64,000 nucleotides of DNA from Lates calcarifer (Eukaryota > Chordata > Actinopteri > Centropomidae): assembly GCF_001640805.2 (NCBI RefSeq), contig NC_066854.1:10597775-10661774 (forward strand), given 5' to 3'. This document shows positions 49,453 to 62,050 of the stretch, in pieces. A model generated the notes under the pieces. It worked only from the letters and a program-made list of their open reading frames with translations. It had not been told where the DNA came from and did not search any database. The translations under genes and the position numbers were made by a program. Every line of letters starts with the position of its first letter. Positions within the stretch are counted from its first letter, which is position 1.

Positions 49453-50649
49453 CTGTAATACACATCAAAGATAAAAAGCAGCCCAGCAGTGAAGAATTAA
49501 CAGTTTACTTTGCAATTTGGTTCAAGTTACTTTCTTTCCAATTAATTAATCAATCTTAATTTCATTTCATTAATTTAATTTAATCAGATATGTTGATCAA
49601 CAGAAAAATGCTCTGCTACTTTGATAATCAATTAATCAATCAATCATTTTTCAAACAAAAATTCAATTCAACATTTTTTCTGACTCAGTTTCTCAAACGT
49701 AACAATTTGCAGCTTTGTCCTGTGTGATAGCAAACTGAATATCTTCAGGTTGTGGACCATTGGTCTGAGAAAACATGCAATCTAAAGACATCGCCTTGAG
49801 CTTTAGGAGACAGTGACTGGCATTTTTCACTATTTACCAAAACCATTAATTGATCAAATACAAAATACTTTCAATAACTAAAATAATTGTTGACTGCAGC
49901 TTTACAATTATCTCGATTGCAGGCTATAGCTTTATAAAATGTAAACAGATTATGTGGTGGATATACTATACTAAATACATAAAACAGAGGAAAAGGTGTA
50001 AAAATTAACAGGTATGAAAGATCTTAATTATCAAATATTTTCAAATTATTACTATTATCATTATTATGATTACTCCACTTACTCTTCAGTTGCAGATGAC
50101 TGGTCCGCACAGGTCAAACTTCAACGTGTTCTGACATGTCTCATTCCGACAGGACCTGTGTTTAATGGACACACAGCAAACTTACACAATCAGGAAGTAG
50201 AGCTGTCTACATATGATGGTAAATAATTCATTTAATACTGAACATATACGATAAACATTTACATTAAGTGTCACTATGTTTAACTGTTCGTTAAAATATA
50301 CTGACATTAGAATACTACTGTCAGAGAGAAAACTACAACTCCGGTTAATTTTCAAAATAAAAGTATCTGTTGTCATATGAGGTGTGTTTCGTCCGGGCAT
50401 GTCTGTCCAGATAAGTTATGGACATTTGCCAGCTAACAAGACAATATTTAGGATTAGCTTCATGCTTGTAACCACAGCTTAATGTGATACAAAAACAAGA
50501 CGTGAATGAATTAGGTTTTTAACGCTCACTGAGCTTTCATTTTGAAAACAGACCGCCAAAGAAAGAGGTATTATCCTCCAACTCAGTTTGAAGAGCAGTG
50601 ATGATACAAACTATCAAACTTAATGAGATGCGAAAGACTGAACTGTTAC
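49453..50649 (-). other. lig4: Probable lig4 5' UTR intron
   Basis: The minus strand has a plausible donor CAAG|GTAACA at 50650/50649 and an acceptor TATTACAG|ATTTCAGC ending 8 nt before the ATG. An intron between an untranslated first exon and the coding exon is usual for LIG4. It holds a family A repeat (49540-49910) and an open stretch on the plus strand (50014-50226) that I do not recognise. Confidence 0.6.
49540..49910 (-). repeat. Interspersed repeat family A, copy 6
   Basis: Contains AACTGAATATCTTCAGGTTG, AAGACATCGCCTTGAGC and GACTGGCATTTTTCACTATT and ends near TTGACTGCAGCTTTAC. Same orientation as copies 2-4. Confidence 0.75.
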
Positions 50650-50830
50650 CTTGTTCTTTGTATCCTCCAAACAAAAGGCAGTGAATGTCTGCCTTGAAAC
50701 ACTGAGCTACATGTTAGACACTTCCTGCTTCTCAAAGTAGGGACCTTAAAAGAAAATGTCCCTCTGGAAACAAGAGCGGAACCTTTGTTTCCACACCATA
50801 TCGTGTTGTGTTGTTTGGAGACTTTATGCA
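50650..50830 (-). promoter_or_regulatory. lig4: Probable lig4 first exon and promoter
   Basis: A donor-like CAAG|GTAACAG closes the segment at 50650. Upstream on the minus strand lies CAGGAAGTG (50719-50727), an ETS-family site typical of TATA-less housekeeping promoters. No TATA box is evident at a fitting distance. The transcription start is not determined; CpG content is modest. Confidence 0.5.
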
Positions 50831-51103
50831 ATAAACTCAGTCACATCATTCATTAAGACCTCATATATTTTATATTTAATCTGAAATTAGTTAATAGGAC
50901 AGCAATTTATGTGAACATTGTGCTCTGCTGTAAGAACACGTTGTTTTATGTACCTATTGTACCTATTGTGCCTATGTACCATTTCTAATATTTTTTTTTT
51001 CATTATATCTAATTTAATGAGGCAAATGGTGAATTCCTTGTGATGTAAGATTAAAATATAATCCTCCCGGCAGACCATACATAATGTTGTTGTCTCACTG
51101 TGA

Positions 51104-51120
51104 CCAGCAGAGGGCGACAG
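51104..51120 (+). promoter_or_regulatory. Strong CTCF-like motif near lig4 promoter
   Basis: CCAGCAGAGGGCGACAG fits the vertebrate CTCF core at nearly every informative position. It lies about 0.4 kb upstream of the presumed lig4 first exon. Motif match only. Confidence 0.5.
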
Positions 51121-51365
51121 TGAGACGTTGCAGAGCTGAGGTTGTTTACAGTCCTGAACCTGGAGCCCAGTGATCCAGTAGTAAACTGGTAGTAAAAGTA
51201 GGCAATGCGTACTCACTGACCACAAGACAGCTCCACACCACAGTGATTTTATAGGACATATCTGGCTCAGAGTCCTCTGGTAGCAGGTGCTATTGTCACT
51301 TAACATCATACAGTAACATTGTCATCATGTATTTACAACAGACTGATGCTGTATGATGAAACCAC

Positions 51366-51535
51366 ATTCAATTCAATTCAGTTCAATTCAGTTCAGTTTT
51401 ATTTATATAGCGCCGAATCACAACAAAAGTCATCTCAAGGCACTTTTCATATAGACCAGACTCTTTAAATTAGGTATTTACAGAGAGAGACCCAACAAAC
51501 CCCACCATGAGCAGCACTAGGCGACAGTGGCAAAT
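51366..51535 (+). repeat. Teleost interspersed repeat (TTTATTTATATAGCGCC type)
   Basis: A TTCAATTCA/TTCAGTTCA stretch leads into TTTTATTTATATAGCGCCG, AATCACAACAAAAGTCATCT and CAAGGCACTTTTCATATAGA, and later AGGCGACAGTGGCAA. This is a very common LINE/SINE-type 3' repeat of teleosts, truncated on its right side. Confidence 0.75.
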
Positions 51536-52390
51536 AAAAATGTCCTTTAAAGACATGTATTCACTCTTTAACTAGAGAGTAAAAAGTGCTGCTTTTGGGT
51601 CTCAGTCCTCTTTGTGGAGTTTTCATAGTCTCCATATCTTCATGTGCCCAGTTTCCTTTCACATGCACTCCAGGTGTAGTTTGTATGATGGTCTGCTATG
51701 CAGTATGCAATACACAAAGTAAGAGCCTCATCTCAATACAGCAAGGTACTGTCAGTACAAAATAAACTAAAAATCAACAGAGGAGATCATTTAGGGCAAA
51801 ACAAGTCTGTTATATACATATGTAAAATACAAACATGTGTGACCTGAACATAGAAGGTGCTCTGTTGTGTTGACATGTAATGGATTCGGTCATTTAAGGT
51901 TGTACTGACTTATTTGCTGCCTGTTTGTGTTTAGATGACAGCACCACAACGTTTAACCTTGTGGTTTGTTTCCATTACAAACTTGTTTTGATACACACCA
52001 TTAGCTGGTAGCTGGCATAATTCCAAGTACATGCCATTACTTGTATATAGTTATGCGAAATCATTCCAGTGATGTCTTGTTCCTGAATCAAAAGTATCTC
52101 AGGCTTGTATTGGCGTAGATTCCAGAAAGCGTGGGTCACATTCCTCATAGAGGCAGGGCCATATTCTCAAAAACAAACGCAGAAACAAACGCTACCTGAT
52201 GCTCGTATTTCATAAACGTGATGATGGACTCAGAAGGATCTGCCAGCAGTCATATAACAATTTGAATAATTAAGTGCTTTTTGTGTAGTTGACTGATTTA
52301 TTGTGAACTTCATCCAGGTCAGAGGTGCTGCTCTGCCAGTGACCCTGACCTTTGACCTCTGTTTGTGTATATGTGTGTGTGGGAGGAGGG

Positions 52391-52422
52391 AATTTCCTCC
52401 AGGGATCCATAAAGTATCACAC
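52391..52422 (+). repeat. LINE 3'-tail-like fragment
   Basis: AATTTCCTCCAGGGATCCAT followed by AAAGTATCAC resembles the conserved 3' tail of L2-clade LINEs in fish. Short fragment only. Confidence 0.5.
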
Positions 52423-52509
52423 TGGTTTATTTGTACGCTGAAATGAACACAACACATAAAAAGACACAAAAACAAAGGTTTATATCGTGGTAACAGTAAA
52501 ACCTTTTTG

Positions 52510-52510
<1 letters not shown>

Positions 52511-52541
<31 letters not shown>
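52511..52541. repeat. (AT)n microsatellite
   Basis: Fifteen AT units. Confidence 0.95.
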
Positions 52542-52543
<2 letters not shown>

Positions 52544-52735
52544 TAATAATTCGTTTTCTGTCTCTCTTAATGAATATTCATTTTTTTCTATCTTAAGCAT
52601 AGATATAAGATCAGACAGCCACAGTAATATCTTTAGTAGCAGGTTTTCTGTTTTGATCTGAAAAACAAAACAGGCTCCAGCTTCTCTTTCGCTTCATCAG
52701 CAGCCAAATGAGGTGATGTTCATTATTTCCTGCTG

Positions 52736-52750
52736 CCAACAGGGGGCACC
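52736..52750 (+). promoter_or_regulatory. CTCF-like motif
   Basis: CCAACAGGGGGCACC matches the CTCF core except for one position. Same orientation as the motif at 51104. Confidence 0.4.
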
Positions 52751-53056
52751 GTGTGACTGCACAGGAGGAGCTGAGCAGCAGTGAGGCCTGAGTCACACGC
52801 CAGCCAGGGTTGTTTACTTCTTTACTGCTGCTGCTGCTGCTGCAGTGGAGGATCCTGGGATACATGTGGGGAGGGAGGAGGTCCGTTTGGAGCTACTATG
52901 TGCTCCAGCAGTGAACCCCGCTGTGCTTTCACTTCACACACTGTGCAGTGTAGCGGATAGGAAAGCAGGCTGTTTACACACTGTAATGTCTGTGCACAGG
53001 GAGAGCATGCACCTGTGCTGGTGGGGCAGCGCAAGACCCCCACCCCCCCACCTCTG

Positions 53057-53060
<4 letters not shown>

Positions 53061-53101
<41 letters not shown>
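53061..53101. repeat. (AC)n microsatellite
   Basis: About 40 bp of AC repeat with one interruption (AA); preceded by a C-rich run and a (GCT)n run at 52827-52842. Confidence 0.95.
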
Positions 53102-53102
<1 letters not shown>

Positions 53103-54254
53103 TGCAGTAAAGCGGACTGTCATGCTGTCATGCAGCAGGCAGGGGAATTACATAAGCCCTGCTGGATGTGCTGCTGCACTGCAACGAGCGGGCGACCTAC
53201 AAGACAGTAAACAACTGACGTCACTGCTTCCGTGGCATGCATCAGCTCGCACCGGGGGGGGGGTTATAGTGTGCTGGTGTAGGACTGAGTGAGATTTTGG
53301 CATGGAGGCACAGAGGGAAAGAGAGAGAATTGGGCCGAGTAATGGAGCTAAAATCCCCCCGACATGGCCGATGATTAAGCAGTGCGTCAGCCTCCTCATT
53401 CACAGAGAGCTATTGGTGATGTGTGGCTCCAGAGACGGTCGTAAACACTTCCCATCCCCTGCTGCTTGCTGACACACTGAGAAATGTGTTTGCCAGAAAG
53501 CTTCTCATTGATTATTTACTCTGATAGTACAAGTTTGTAAAGGACACTGACGCAGGCCTATCATCCACGTAAAAGCCAACACTGACACTGACAGGAGGGA
53601 GACCCACATGATGATCAGTTTACCAGTCATGAGGAGTGCTGCTCAGCCTGCGAAAACAGCTGAGGAACTTTTTCTGTCACTCGAGAGGCCCTCTGAGAAA
53701 ATAACCCCGGTGATGTCATCAGGGTTATTTTGGACTGGGCTCATATTTTTAACAGAAAGTGTCTCGCAAATCTGAGAGTTGGAGTTTGAAAGATGAGGGC
53801 ACTCACCAGGAGATGAAGAGATACTACTGACTTGCATTATGGGAAATGCAGGATTAAGTGTTGTTAGAGCTTGACTCATACTAGGGACTAAAAATCAGGA
53901 TATTTTGGTTTCCTGTGAGTCCCCTGACTTTATGAAAGTGCAATACTAAATAGCTGGAATGTAAAAAGTATTTGCAGCCTTTTAGCCAAACTGTGAAACT
54001 GATGTTCAGGCTCATTATTAAGAATTGTGGGCGCAGGGAAAAATACATCTACAAACAAAACATGTTTCTTCTTCAGTTTTCTTTCAGTTTGAACTGTGGG
54101 CTTGTTTAATAAATTAGAATTTCAATAAATATACTTAAAATGTAATGAAAGGCAGCTTAATTGAATTACATGGATTCCAGTAGAGGCTGAAGAGATGGCA
54201 GTTATTGCAGGAAAAAGGGGATAAATTAGCTGTAGCAGTGACTGCACTTTGGTT

Positions 54255-54320
54255 TATACATGGTGAATGGACTGCACTTACACAGCGCTGTTCTAGTCTT
54301 GTCGATCACTCAAAGTGTGG
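54255..54320 (+). repeat. Teleost repeat fragment (GGTGAATGGACTGCA type)
   Basis: TGGTGAATGGACTGCACTTA, CACAGCGCTGTTCTAGTCTT and GTCGATCACTCAAAGTG follow the order of a widespread teleost interspersed repeat tail. Confidence 0.55.
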
Positions 54321-54400
54321 TTTTACCTCTTGTCTATTCATTTCTGACCTTTCTCTTGTTTACATGCTCTTCTCTGTGTCTGGCTGTGCTGCTGTAAAAG

Positions 54401-54430
54401 CTGAATTTCCCTCTGAGGATCAATAAAGAC
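54401..54430 (+). repeat. LINE 3'-tail-like fragment
   Basis: CTGAATTTCCCTCTGAGGAT followed by CAATAAAGAC, the 3' end pattern of a fish non-LTR retrotransposon. Confidence 0.6.
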
Positions 54431-54570
54431 TCACTTCTTATTTACTAAATTTAGTGCAGAATACTATAAAATGAAGTATGGCATTTTTGGTATCAGGCAG
54501 CACAGTGTAGGACACCAACTGCTGATGGAGGCCTGAAGGCTGAAGCTGACATACATTACTAACACAAATA

Positions 54571-54574
<4 letters not shown>

Positions 54575-54610
<36 letters not shown>
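54575..54610. repeat. (GT)18 microsatellite
   Basis: Uninterrupted GT run. Confidence 0.96.
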
Positions 54611-54614
<4 letters not shown>

Positions 54615-54989
54615 GGTACAGTATGTACCCACATTGATGCGGCCTAATATGTGTTCCTAGCAGTTGTTTTATAAACAGTGTGAGAAAAAAAAAAGTCAAG
54701 CACTTGCCAAAGCTTCTTTTGATGCTCCGCCACCTCAAGGCACGACTGAACTCCTCACCACATAATCTTACACAAATATCAGGAGGGATGAGGACAGGGA
54801 GATCCTGTTCTCCCCCTAAATTGCAGAACACAAAATATTGTGCTGGGCTTTTTTTCAGCTGGCAGGGTGCAACAGACAGTACCCAGTGACCTTCGACTAA
54901 AATTAGATCAGCATCACACATCACTGCCATTCCACACTGCGATCTGTCCTCTTTTTTGTACCTGTTTAATAGCTGTCTATCTCTCTGTC

Positions 54990-55003
54990 TGTCGCCCCCT
55001 GTT
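54990..55003 (-). promoter_or_regulatory. CTCF-like motif, opposite orientation
   Basis: Minus strand reads AACAGGGGGCGACA, close to the CTCF core. It faces the plus-strand motifs at 51104 and 52736. Confidence 0.35.
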
Positions 55004-55689
55004 TCACTCTCTGTCATAACATGCTGTGTCATAACAGCTCTCTCCTTCTCCCTCTCTGCTGTTATGAAATGAATTTACCGATAAAATCCCTGACCATCCT
55101 CTGTTTTCATCGGGGGCCGGCTGGACGGCCAGCTGACCTGTGCGACGGTCTTGCTTGGTTACATCATGTGGCATAATAGCCGCGGGGTCGAGAGGTCGCC
55201 GCGGCAACCCTTCAGTGACCCCAACTTGGCCTTGGTTTGGCTCAGAGCATGAGATAACAGCCCCTGCAGCAATAAAGTGAAGCAGATGGACTCACAAAGA
55301 AGGTCAGGGTTAGATTATGAGCATCTAATAAAAACAAAAAAAAGCTAAAGTGCACTTTAGGTAGGTCAAACCAGTGAGTTTTCTGATAATGGGTTTTTAT
55401 TAAAAACTGGATATCAGCCAGTTTTGCTTTTTGCTGATGAGATGGAGGTTTCCTGACATAGCTACATTGAAATCCTCTGTTCATATGTAACATTTTATGC
55501 ATTAACATATACGACTTGATCATAAGCAAGAAACCTGTTTTCCGAGTTCATTTAATCCAATCTAAAAAGGCTCAGGTGTGACTGGGGCTAATTAAACCAC
55601 AAACACTGTTTGGTCCATTATCAGCACAGTATATATATGTGTGTGAAGGGAGTTGTTGGCTTAATGCCATACTCTCTCATCCACACCTC

Positions 55690-56015
55690 TTTCTGCTCAC
55701 ACCTAGGCCCTCTAAATTGGCAGTCGTCCATCTTGCTGGTGTTAAATTTAAGTGCTGCTTTTGACACCACTGATAACGCCATCGTGATTTATTTGTGGGA
55801 ACTCTGCTGTCACGTCACAGTATTAGTTCTGGTCTCCTCTTGCTTGTCATACACAAAAAATTACTGGCCCAAGAGGGGAACTATCTTACTTTCTGTGATC
55901 AGGGATTTGGAGTACCTCAGGGCTTCGTACTCAGGCCTCTTACATTTTCTTTGTATGTGCCTCCATGACTATTTTATTTCCTTGTTGAAGAACCTTTTAG
56001 CTTTTAGCTTACATT
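55690..56015 (+). mobile_element. Decayed LINE reverse-transcriptase fragment
   Basis: One frame reads LLVLNLSAAFDTTDN (about 55737-55780), the LDLSAAFDTVDH block of non-LTR reverse transcriptases. After a frameshift another frame reads FGVPQGFVLRPLTFSLY (about 55908-55960), the GVPQGSVLGPLLF block. Between them VSSCLSYTKNYW resembles the usual SYLSDR-type spacer. The FADD catalytic block is not seen and stops interrupt both frames, so it is a dead fragment of an L2/Rex-like LINE. No flanking ends were identified. Confidence 0.85.
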
Positions 56016-56069
56016 AAAAGCCCTGTCACTTCTCATTGTGGAATACTGCTAAACATTGTGTAAGACAAG

Positions 56070-56185
56070 TACAGCTGAAACAATTAGCTGATTAACTGAT
56101 ATGTTGACTTGACAGAATATTAATAGCCAACAAGTGTAAGAAAATAATTAGTAGATTAAAAATAATGATTAGCTGCAGCACAGGC
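56070..56185. repeat. Interspersed repeat family A, short fragment
   Basis: GCTGAAACAATTAGCTGATT and AATAATGATTAGCTGCAGC carry the terminal part of family A only. Confidence 0.45.
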
Positions 56186-57939
56186 CTCTCACAAACAGCC
56201 CATCCAAACATATTTAAAACCCACTGCACTTACACATATTTAGAAAATTTAACTTATTTTATCTACGAACAACTCGCCATAAAGCTGCCATTCAGCACTT
56301 GCTGTATACTCAACACTGAAAACCTGAATGAGTCATTGACAAGTCAGTCAACTCATTTCCATGACCAAACCCAACTTACCTGTCTTCTGAGCAAACACAG
56401 AGTGCTACTGAATACACAGTACAGTACTGTTATCCAAATGGTCTTTCAGCGTCTTTGGTATGTACATATTTGCTGTGTGACTGGCTGAAGCAGGAAGGAT
56501 GTTATGGATGATCCTGTGAACTTCATTCTGTTTTTTGTTGAGAGCAAATAAAAGTTCAGGGAACCTAATATTAGTAAAATAACAGAGAATATAATGTTTA
56601 CATTTATTTACAATGAAATAACACATAATGACTCACATTCACTTTCATAGCATTTTTTTAGAATAGGTCACAGAGACTTTGAGACTATTTTAAATCCAGT
56701 TACAACACCTCACATTAATTTAAAATAACGCCCCCATGCTCTTCCTGAAACATGCATTTGCATTTACAGTATATCGCCAGGACTCCTTTCCAGTAAGGTC
56801 GTGTTATTGATCAGATTGTATTTTGAACACTGTGACTGCTGTAATTGCTATCTGGTGTGGTCTCATTATCCCAGTGTTTTCTTTTAAACCTGGTGACTGA
56901 TAACAGAGCGATAACTGCTCCCATCCCCGACCTTCAGCCCAAACACGACACCTTCACTTACTGTTAACATGTCACATCAGAAGCTGAGCACAGTATCAGC
57001 GGCCACACAACAAGACAGCACCCTCTGATGCGTCTTATGCAACGTTATGCTATCAGCAGCCCTCTTTTAAGATACAGAGCTCTGCTCAAAAACAGCTCCT
57101 TGCATAACATTCAAATTAATGACATTGCAATGTCCTGAGGGAGTGAGACATCTTGTTGGACACCAGGGTCAAACTTTGATTTGAACCAGGGAACGGTGCC
57201 AAGACAGTAAGCTGTGAAGTTTGATCTTAAATGCTGTTAAATGGGACATGAGCTTTGAGCTGCTGTGTTCAGTGCAGTTCGTTCATTCACCTTTATTAAT
57301 CTATTTACTATCTTTGTCCTTTTACAGTGGAATCTTACCTGATGGTCCTGGAACCAATCACACAACAGCACTGATATTTCACCACAAAGACTTTAATTCA
57401 CAATTCACATAATTTACACTCCTCTTAAATTTTAACAACAGGGCAGGACTGATGTCTTCGACAAACCGCTTAATGTGCACAGTGGGACTGTTTATAAATC
57501 ATGTATACCCTCTTGTTTATTGCTCAGGGTTATTACATGTTGTTGTTTTCTTCAGGCCAGGACTCTGGCCCTCAGTGTGTGGTGCCAATCTGAGACACTC
57601 TATAATCCAATGAGCATTTGGAGCAACTACAATCTGGTCATTTGTAAACAAACATTGCTCACAGCAGCTCCGTCTGACTGTCTGCACGCATCTGCATGTC
57701 CAAGTCTTTGATACTGAATTTAGAGCCAGAAATGATGAATATTTTTACCATCTGACTGACTTTGCTCTGCATATGAAAACTGCCTATTATGTAGTGATAG
57801 CAAAAACATACATGCAGCACCTTTAATTGTTCAGATACCTTGTTATTTGTCATATATATGTAAAAAATCACTTTCTTCTCCAAGAGAATTACAATTTTCA
57901 TTTTGGTAAATCTTTAATGCTGAGAAAATAAGTGCCACC

Positions 57940-58010
57940 AGCAGCAGATGGTTAGCTTAGCTTAGCTTAGCATGAAGACTGAGAGCAGGGAGAAACAGTA
58001 AGCTTTGAAT
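57940..58010 (+). repeat. Interspersed repeat family B fragment
   Basis: GGTTAGCTTAGCTTAGCTTA followed by GCATGAAGACTGAGAGCAGG and AGAAACAGTAAGC. Confidence 0.65.
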
Positions 58011-61000
58011 GTGGATGTCTAAGTTGGTAATCATGTCATGAATCATGAGTTTCTCACTTTTTAATAAGAAGTCAAGTCAAACAAACCAACAGACTACAGA
58101 CGCGGGGGAAAATACAACACCCCTGACAGAGGTAATAAACTAGCTTTGCTCTGCAGCTCTGCTTCAAAAGCTCAGATGGTTGTTTTTGGAGTTGTTTTCC
58201 GTGACAAATTGAACAGCCACAGAAAAACACAATGCCACTAAGTGTCATGCCAGTGGAAGATAAACACCAGCCTGAGGGATATTGGCACAACTTGGCAACC
58301 CACAATATGTTTTATAAAACAGCATGGTTTCCGGTCCTTGATTATGATTGGCTGAGCCGTGTTCAAAAGCTGCTGTAAAATACTCTGTAAACACACACCT
58401 GTGACCATATTACATCAGTATTACTGCACCAAAGAAATTGTTTCAAAATGTGTGATTGAGTTTTTGTGAATTTAGATTCATCATTAATTAAGAGGAGTAC
58501 TGACATAACTGATCAGAACCTCTTAATGGTGATATCCACCCCTATCTTTAAGCATGTTTACTTTAAACTATACATTTCCATTGTACTTTGATGTCAAACA
58601 TTAACATGAGTAACTTCCTTGTATCAGAAAACAGGTTCATTGTATCAAGGCCACAGCTGGCTGTTTCAACAATAAGTCGTCTGAAACCCTGGTCACCTCC
58701 AGGCTCTGGTTTCCTCCTTAAAAAAAAACAAAAACAAGTGTCAAGTAAGTGTTTTGTTGGAAAAAAGGGAACTCTGGAGGTTGATAGCAAAACAGCCTTC
58801 CACCAGCTCTACTCATAACACATCAACAGGTGTGTCTTATTTAGTTGTGTAAGCATGATGCGTGAAATGAAAGGGCACACTCTGTTTACAGCACACTTGC
58901 CATTAATACTCAGATAATCCAGTGTTTGTTTTGTTTGGTACACCTTACTCTGGCCTATCAAGGCAACTCAAAGCTGTCGACTCCACAAGCCGGGCGTCTA
59001 CTTTCAAGTGTTTTGCACCTGCTGTTGATATCAGAGGTGTTTGGATGTTCTCCTCTTGGCGTCATTCGTGTGTTTGGGGACAGCACAGAGCTGATGCAGG
59101 TCTCTCGCATGCAGCCATTTTGCTGGATTTGGTTGTAAGGTTTTGGGTACAGCATCTTCGCGTGCCACCGCTCTCCATTAAGCCCCTCTCCGAAAGTGTG
59201 TCTCCCTCCAACTCTGTCCTGTTCTGTAAAGCTTTAGACCCGTGGCTGGCATGTCTGACGGATGATTTACTTGGCAGGCCATGCACGCAAACATGCCCCC
59301 GCTGTGACCTTGGTGCGGTGGGTGTTTTTGTGTTGCTGACTAAGATTCCTATAGGCGCTAACCCACTCCCACTAATAGGATTGGGCCTGGGTTCAAACTC
59401 CTGGAGACAGCTACTGGTGAAAAGTTCATATGGCACGTATGGGAAGGAGGAATAACACCCCTGCGTCTGTGTGGTGCAAAGAATTACACTCATACCAGTT
59501 TACAGGAAGTAGGTGACTCAAGTCCTAGCTTGGCTATGCAGAACATTGTGTTACTTGTGTCACTTAAAAATCTCATATGTGTGACTGTAAACAAACTGTT
59601 TTAGCTCTGATCAAATGCAGCTCCAAGTGACAGCAAAATAAGGTAATTATCTTAGTCAAATATAAGGTTGTGTGATGTACTGTACAGCATGTTGAACTGG
59701 AACAAAGCGAAATGCTTGCAACATGTCCTTTATTGTGTTTAACAGTGGTTCTATACAGCACACGTGTTCTTTCTGTATGCAGACGTCTATTTTTACATCC
59801 AGTACGCTGATATGTTTAAGAGTCACATCCCAGTGATACCCAGTGTTTTAGGTGAGTAAGACCCGTTTGACCCGGTCCAGCACGCGTTTCGAAGGCAGGC
59901 GGGTTCCATGAATAGAAACCTTTGGAAAGAAATATTGACCCAGTCCGTGCGTCAATAACACGCCAACATATAACGGGATCACGTCAGTGGTGCGTTTTCA
60001 GCAAACATGAGGGGAAATTTCCATAGATGAGGCACACTCTATGATGGCAACACACTCATGATGTGTGTATGTGTGTGTTTCCACTTTGTGTGTGTGTGTG
60101 TGTGTTCAGCATGTGTAAACTGAGTGGGCCTTTATCTTTGTTGTGTGACCATAAAAGTCTGGTTATTGGTCATAAAAGTGCACGAGTCAGGACACAGCGA
60201 GCTCAGACGGGGTGAGACCTCAACACATGCACTGTCGTGTGTGTGTATGTAAGCGTGTGTGTTGTAAAGCTTAGTGGTGTGTACACAGGGCTGTGTTTCT
60301 TTATTTAAGCACAGTTTAGATGTGATGTGTGCAGCACCAAAAAGGCCATATCATTAAGCTGTTTGTCCTGTGTGTGAGTCAGTGTGGACATTTGTGTGTG
60401 TGTGTGTTGCCCTGTGGCCCAGGTAACAGAGGGACACGTACTTTCTGATAGATTAAGCCTTACATAACTCCACATTCCACTCAGCAGGTAAACAAGCACC
60501 GGGACTAAGGTCAAAAACAGCGAGGCACCAGCTCGACTGTGGAGCCAGACGCTGGAGGCTGAGGCAGAGCCGAGCCTCGACTGACCCACATGCCTAAAAA
60601 CTCAGGCTGTCATTAAAATCTGTATGGCTTAGAAAGCTCAGCAGTCAACAAGAACTGTAAACATTCATTTCCGCAGTCGGTTAATTGCCACTGTAGTACA
60701 GTGACAGTCTCCACTGAAGGTCGAGGAATGCTGGGAAATTGTTTAGAAGTCAGAAATATGCTGCAAACAAGCCAAAAAATCCCTATGCAGACTGAATTAT
60801 CTGTAGTCTTATAAGGAAACGCTGGAGCTGGGAGGGAAACTGCTGCATGGTTACAGTAAAAGACAAGTGTTTCATGTAATGTATTCACTCCTGTGCTGTG
60901 GAGAACTCAGAGAAAATATTTCCTCATATTCAAAATCAGCAAATCTGAACCAACAGCTTATTTTCCTCCCACATAAACCTTAAACAGCTGTTAAATCATT

Positions 61001-61312
61001 TTGATGGAGACGATGGACTTTGTAGTATTCAGACAGTTATACATGGTGCTAGCATCCTGCAGCTGAAACTGTGGCTAGTAAAAGGTTAAATGCCAGGGGT
61101 TCATGTTAGCCTCTGAGTGGATGGATTTAGATGTTTTTCCTCATTTGGCAATACAGTGAGTACAAAAACATTTAGAGAAAAGTTCATAAAAATCTGGGTT
61201 TAAGGAGGAATTTGACAGATGCACATAAAGCCTGCACTCCAACAGCAGAGAGAACAAACAAAACAATTCCTGTCCTTGTTCATTCATACACAACACACTC
61301 ACGCTAATGGAA

Positions 61313-61352
61313 AGATAAGATAAACTTTATTGTGTCCTGAGGGGAAACCTGG
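61313..61352 (-). repeat. LINE 3'-tail-like fragment, reverse orientation
   Basis: AGATAAGATAAACTTTATTG followed by TGTCCTGAGGGGAAACC is the reverse complement of a common fish retrotransposon tail ending in GATAAGATAA-type units. Confidence 0.6.
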
Positions 61353-62050
61353 CTCAGCTGCTGCTGCTAAAACAAACATCAAAACAGGCTTAAGACAGGG
61401 CACATTACAAGACAACAAGGTAATTACATTAATGTTAAATACACAGATGGTCCTCGTAGCAGACATCCACCTTAAAGCATTACGCATAGTGTTAAGGCTT
61501 TAATTCATACGGACGCAAATCACATTTTGTGGGTTTAGGCCTAAAGGCTGAGAATAGGCTCAGGCAGCCATGGTGTTGGTTTCACAGCTCTTCATACAGG
61601 AGCTTCTCTGATATATTTACAGAAATGAGATTAGAGGAATGTATAGGGATTTGGACTCCAGCCAAAACAGGAGGGATGGCACCATATCATACCGTATACC
61701 ATGCTATGATTTACTCTTTTTTTAAATGTCATTTTTTTAAAGAGTAAATTCAAATCCTGTGAGCACTGAAGTAACGCTGTAGGTCAAATTATACAACCCC
61801 CATGGAAATAAAGCTTTTGAAACCATGAATTGTTGATAAGGTTGTTCTGGCATGGAGACTGAGATCGTCCCAGTGGAATGTGTATGTCTTTGTGTTTGTG
61901 TGTGGAGCTCCTCGGGTCATGATAGCTCTAGAAGATTAGCTTCAATTTCCAAGAAAAAGGTCAGGATGTGTTTGTGCCTTCGTGTTTGGAAAAAAAGGAT
62001 ACATTTGTGTTTTCTCATTGATTTATGATTCTATTTTTAGTATTGCAATG

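Larger units (their letters stand above)
56190..61980. other. Gene-poor right flank
   Basis: No gene that I recognise. It includes a family B fragment (57940-58010), GT-rich stretches around 60066-60104 and 60236-60265, and an open 177-codon frame at 58922-59455 that starts on GTG and overlaps an open frame on the other strand. Neither resembles a known protein. A CpG-richer patch lies at 59850-60000. Confidence 0.5.

Noticed and set aside
59385..59410. tRNA B-box-like GGTTCAAACTCC
   Set aside because: No A box or cloverleaf could be built around it.
58922..59493. Overlapping open frames on both strands (177 and 143 codons)
   Set aside because: The plus-strand frame starts on GTG, neither product resembles a known family, and being open on both strands points to stop-poor composition rather than coding.
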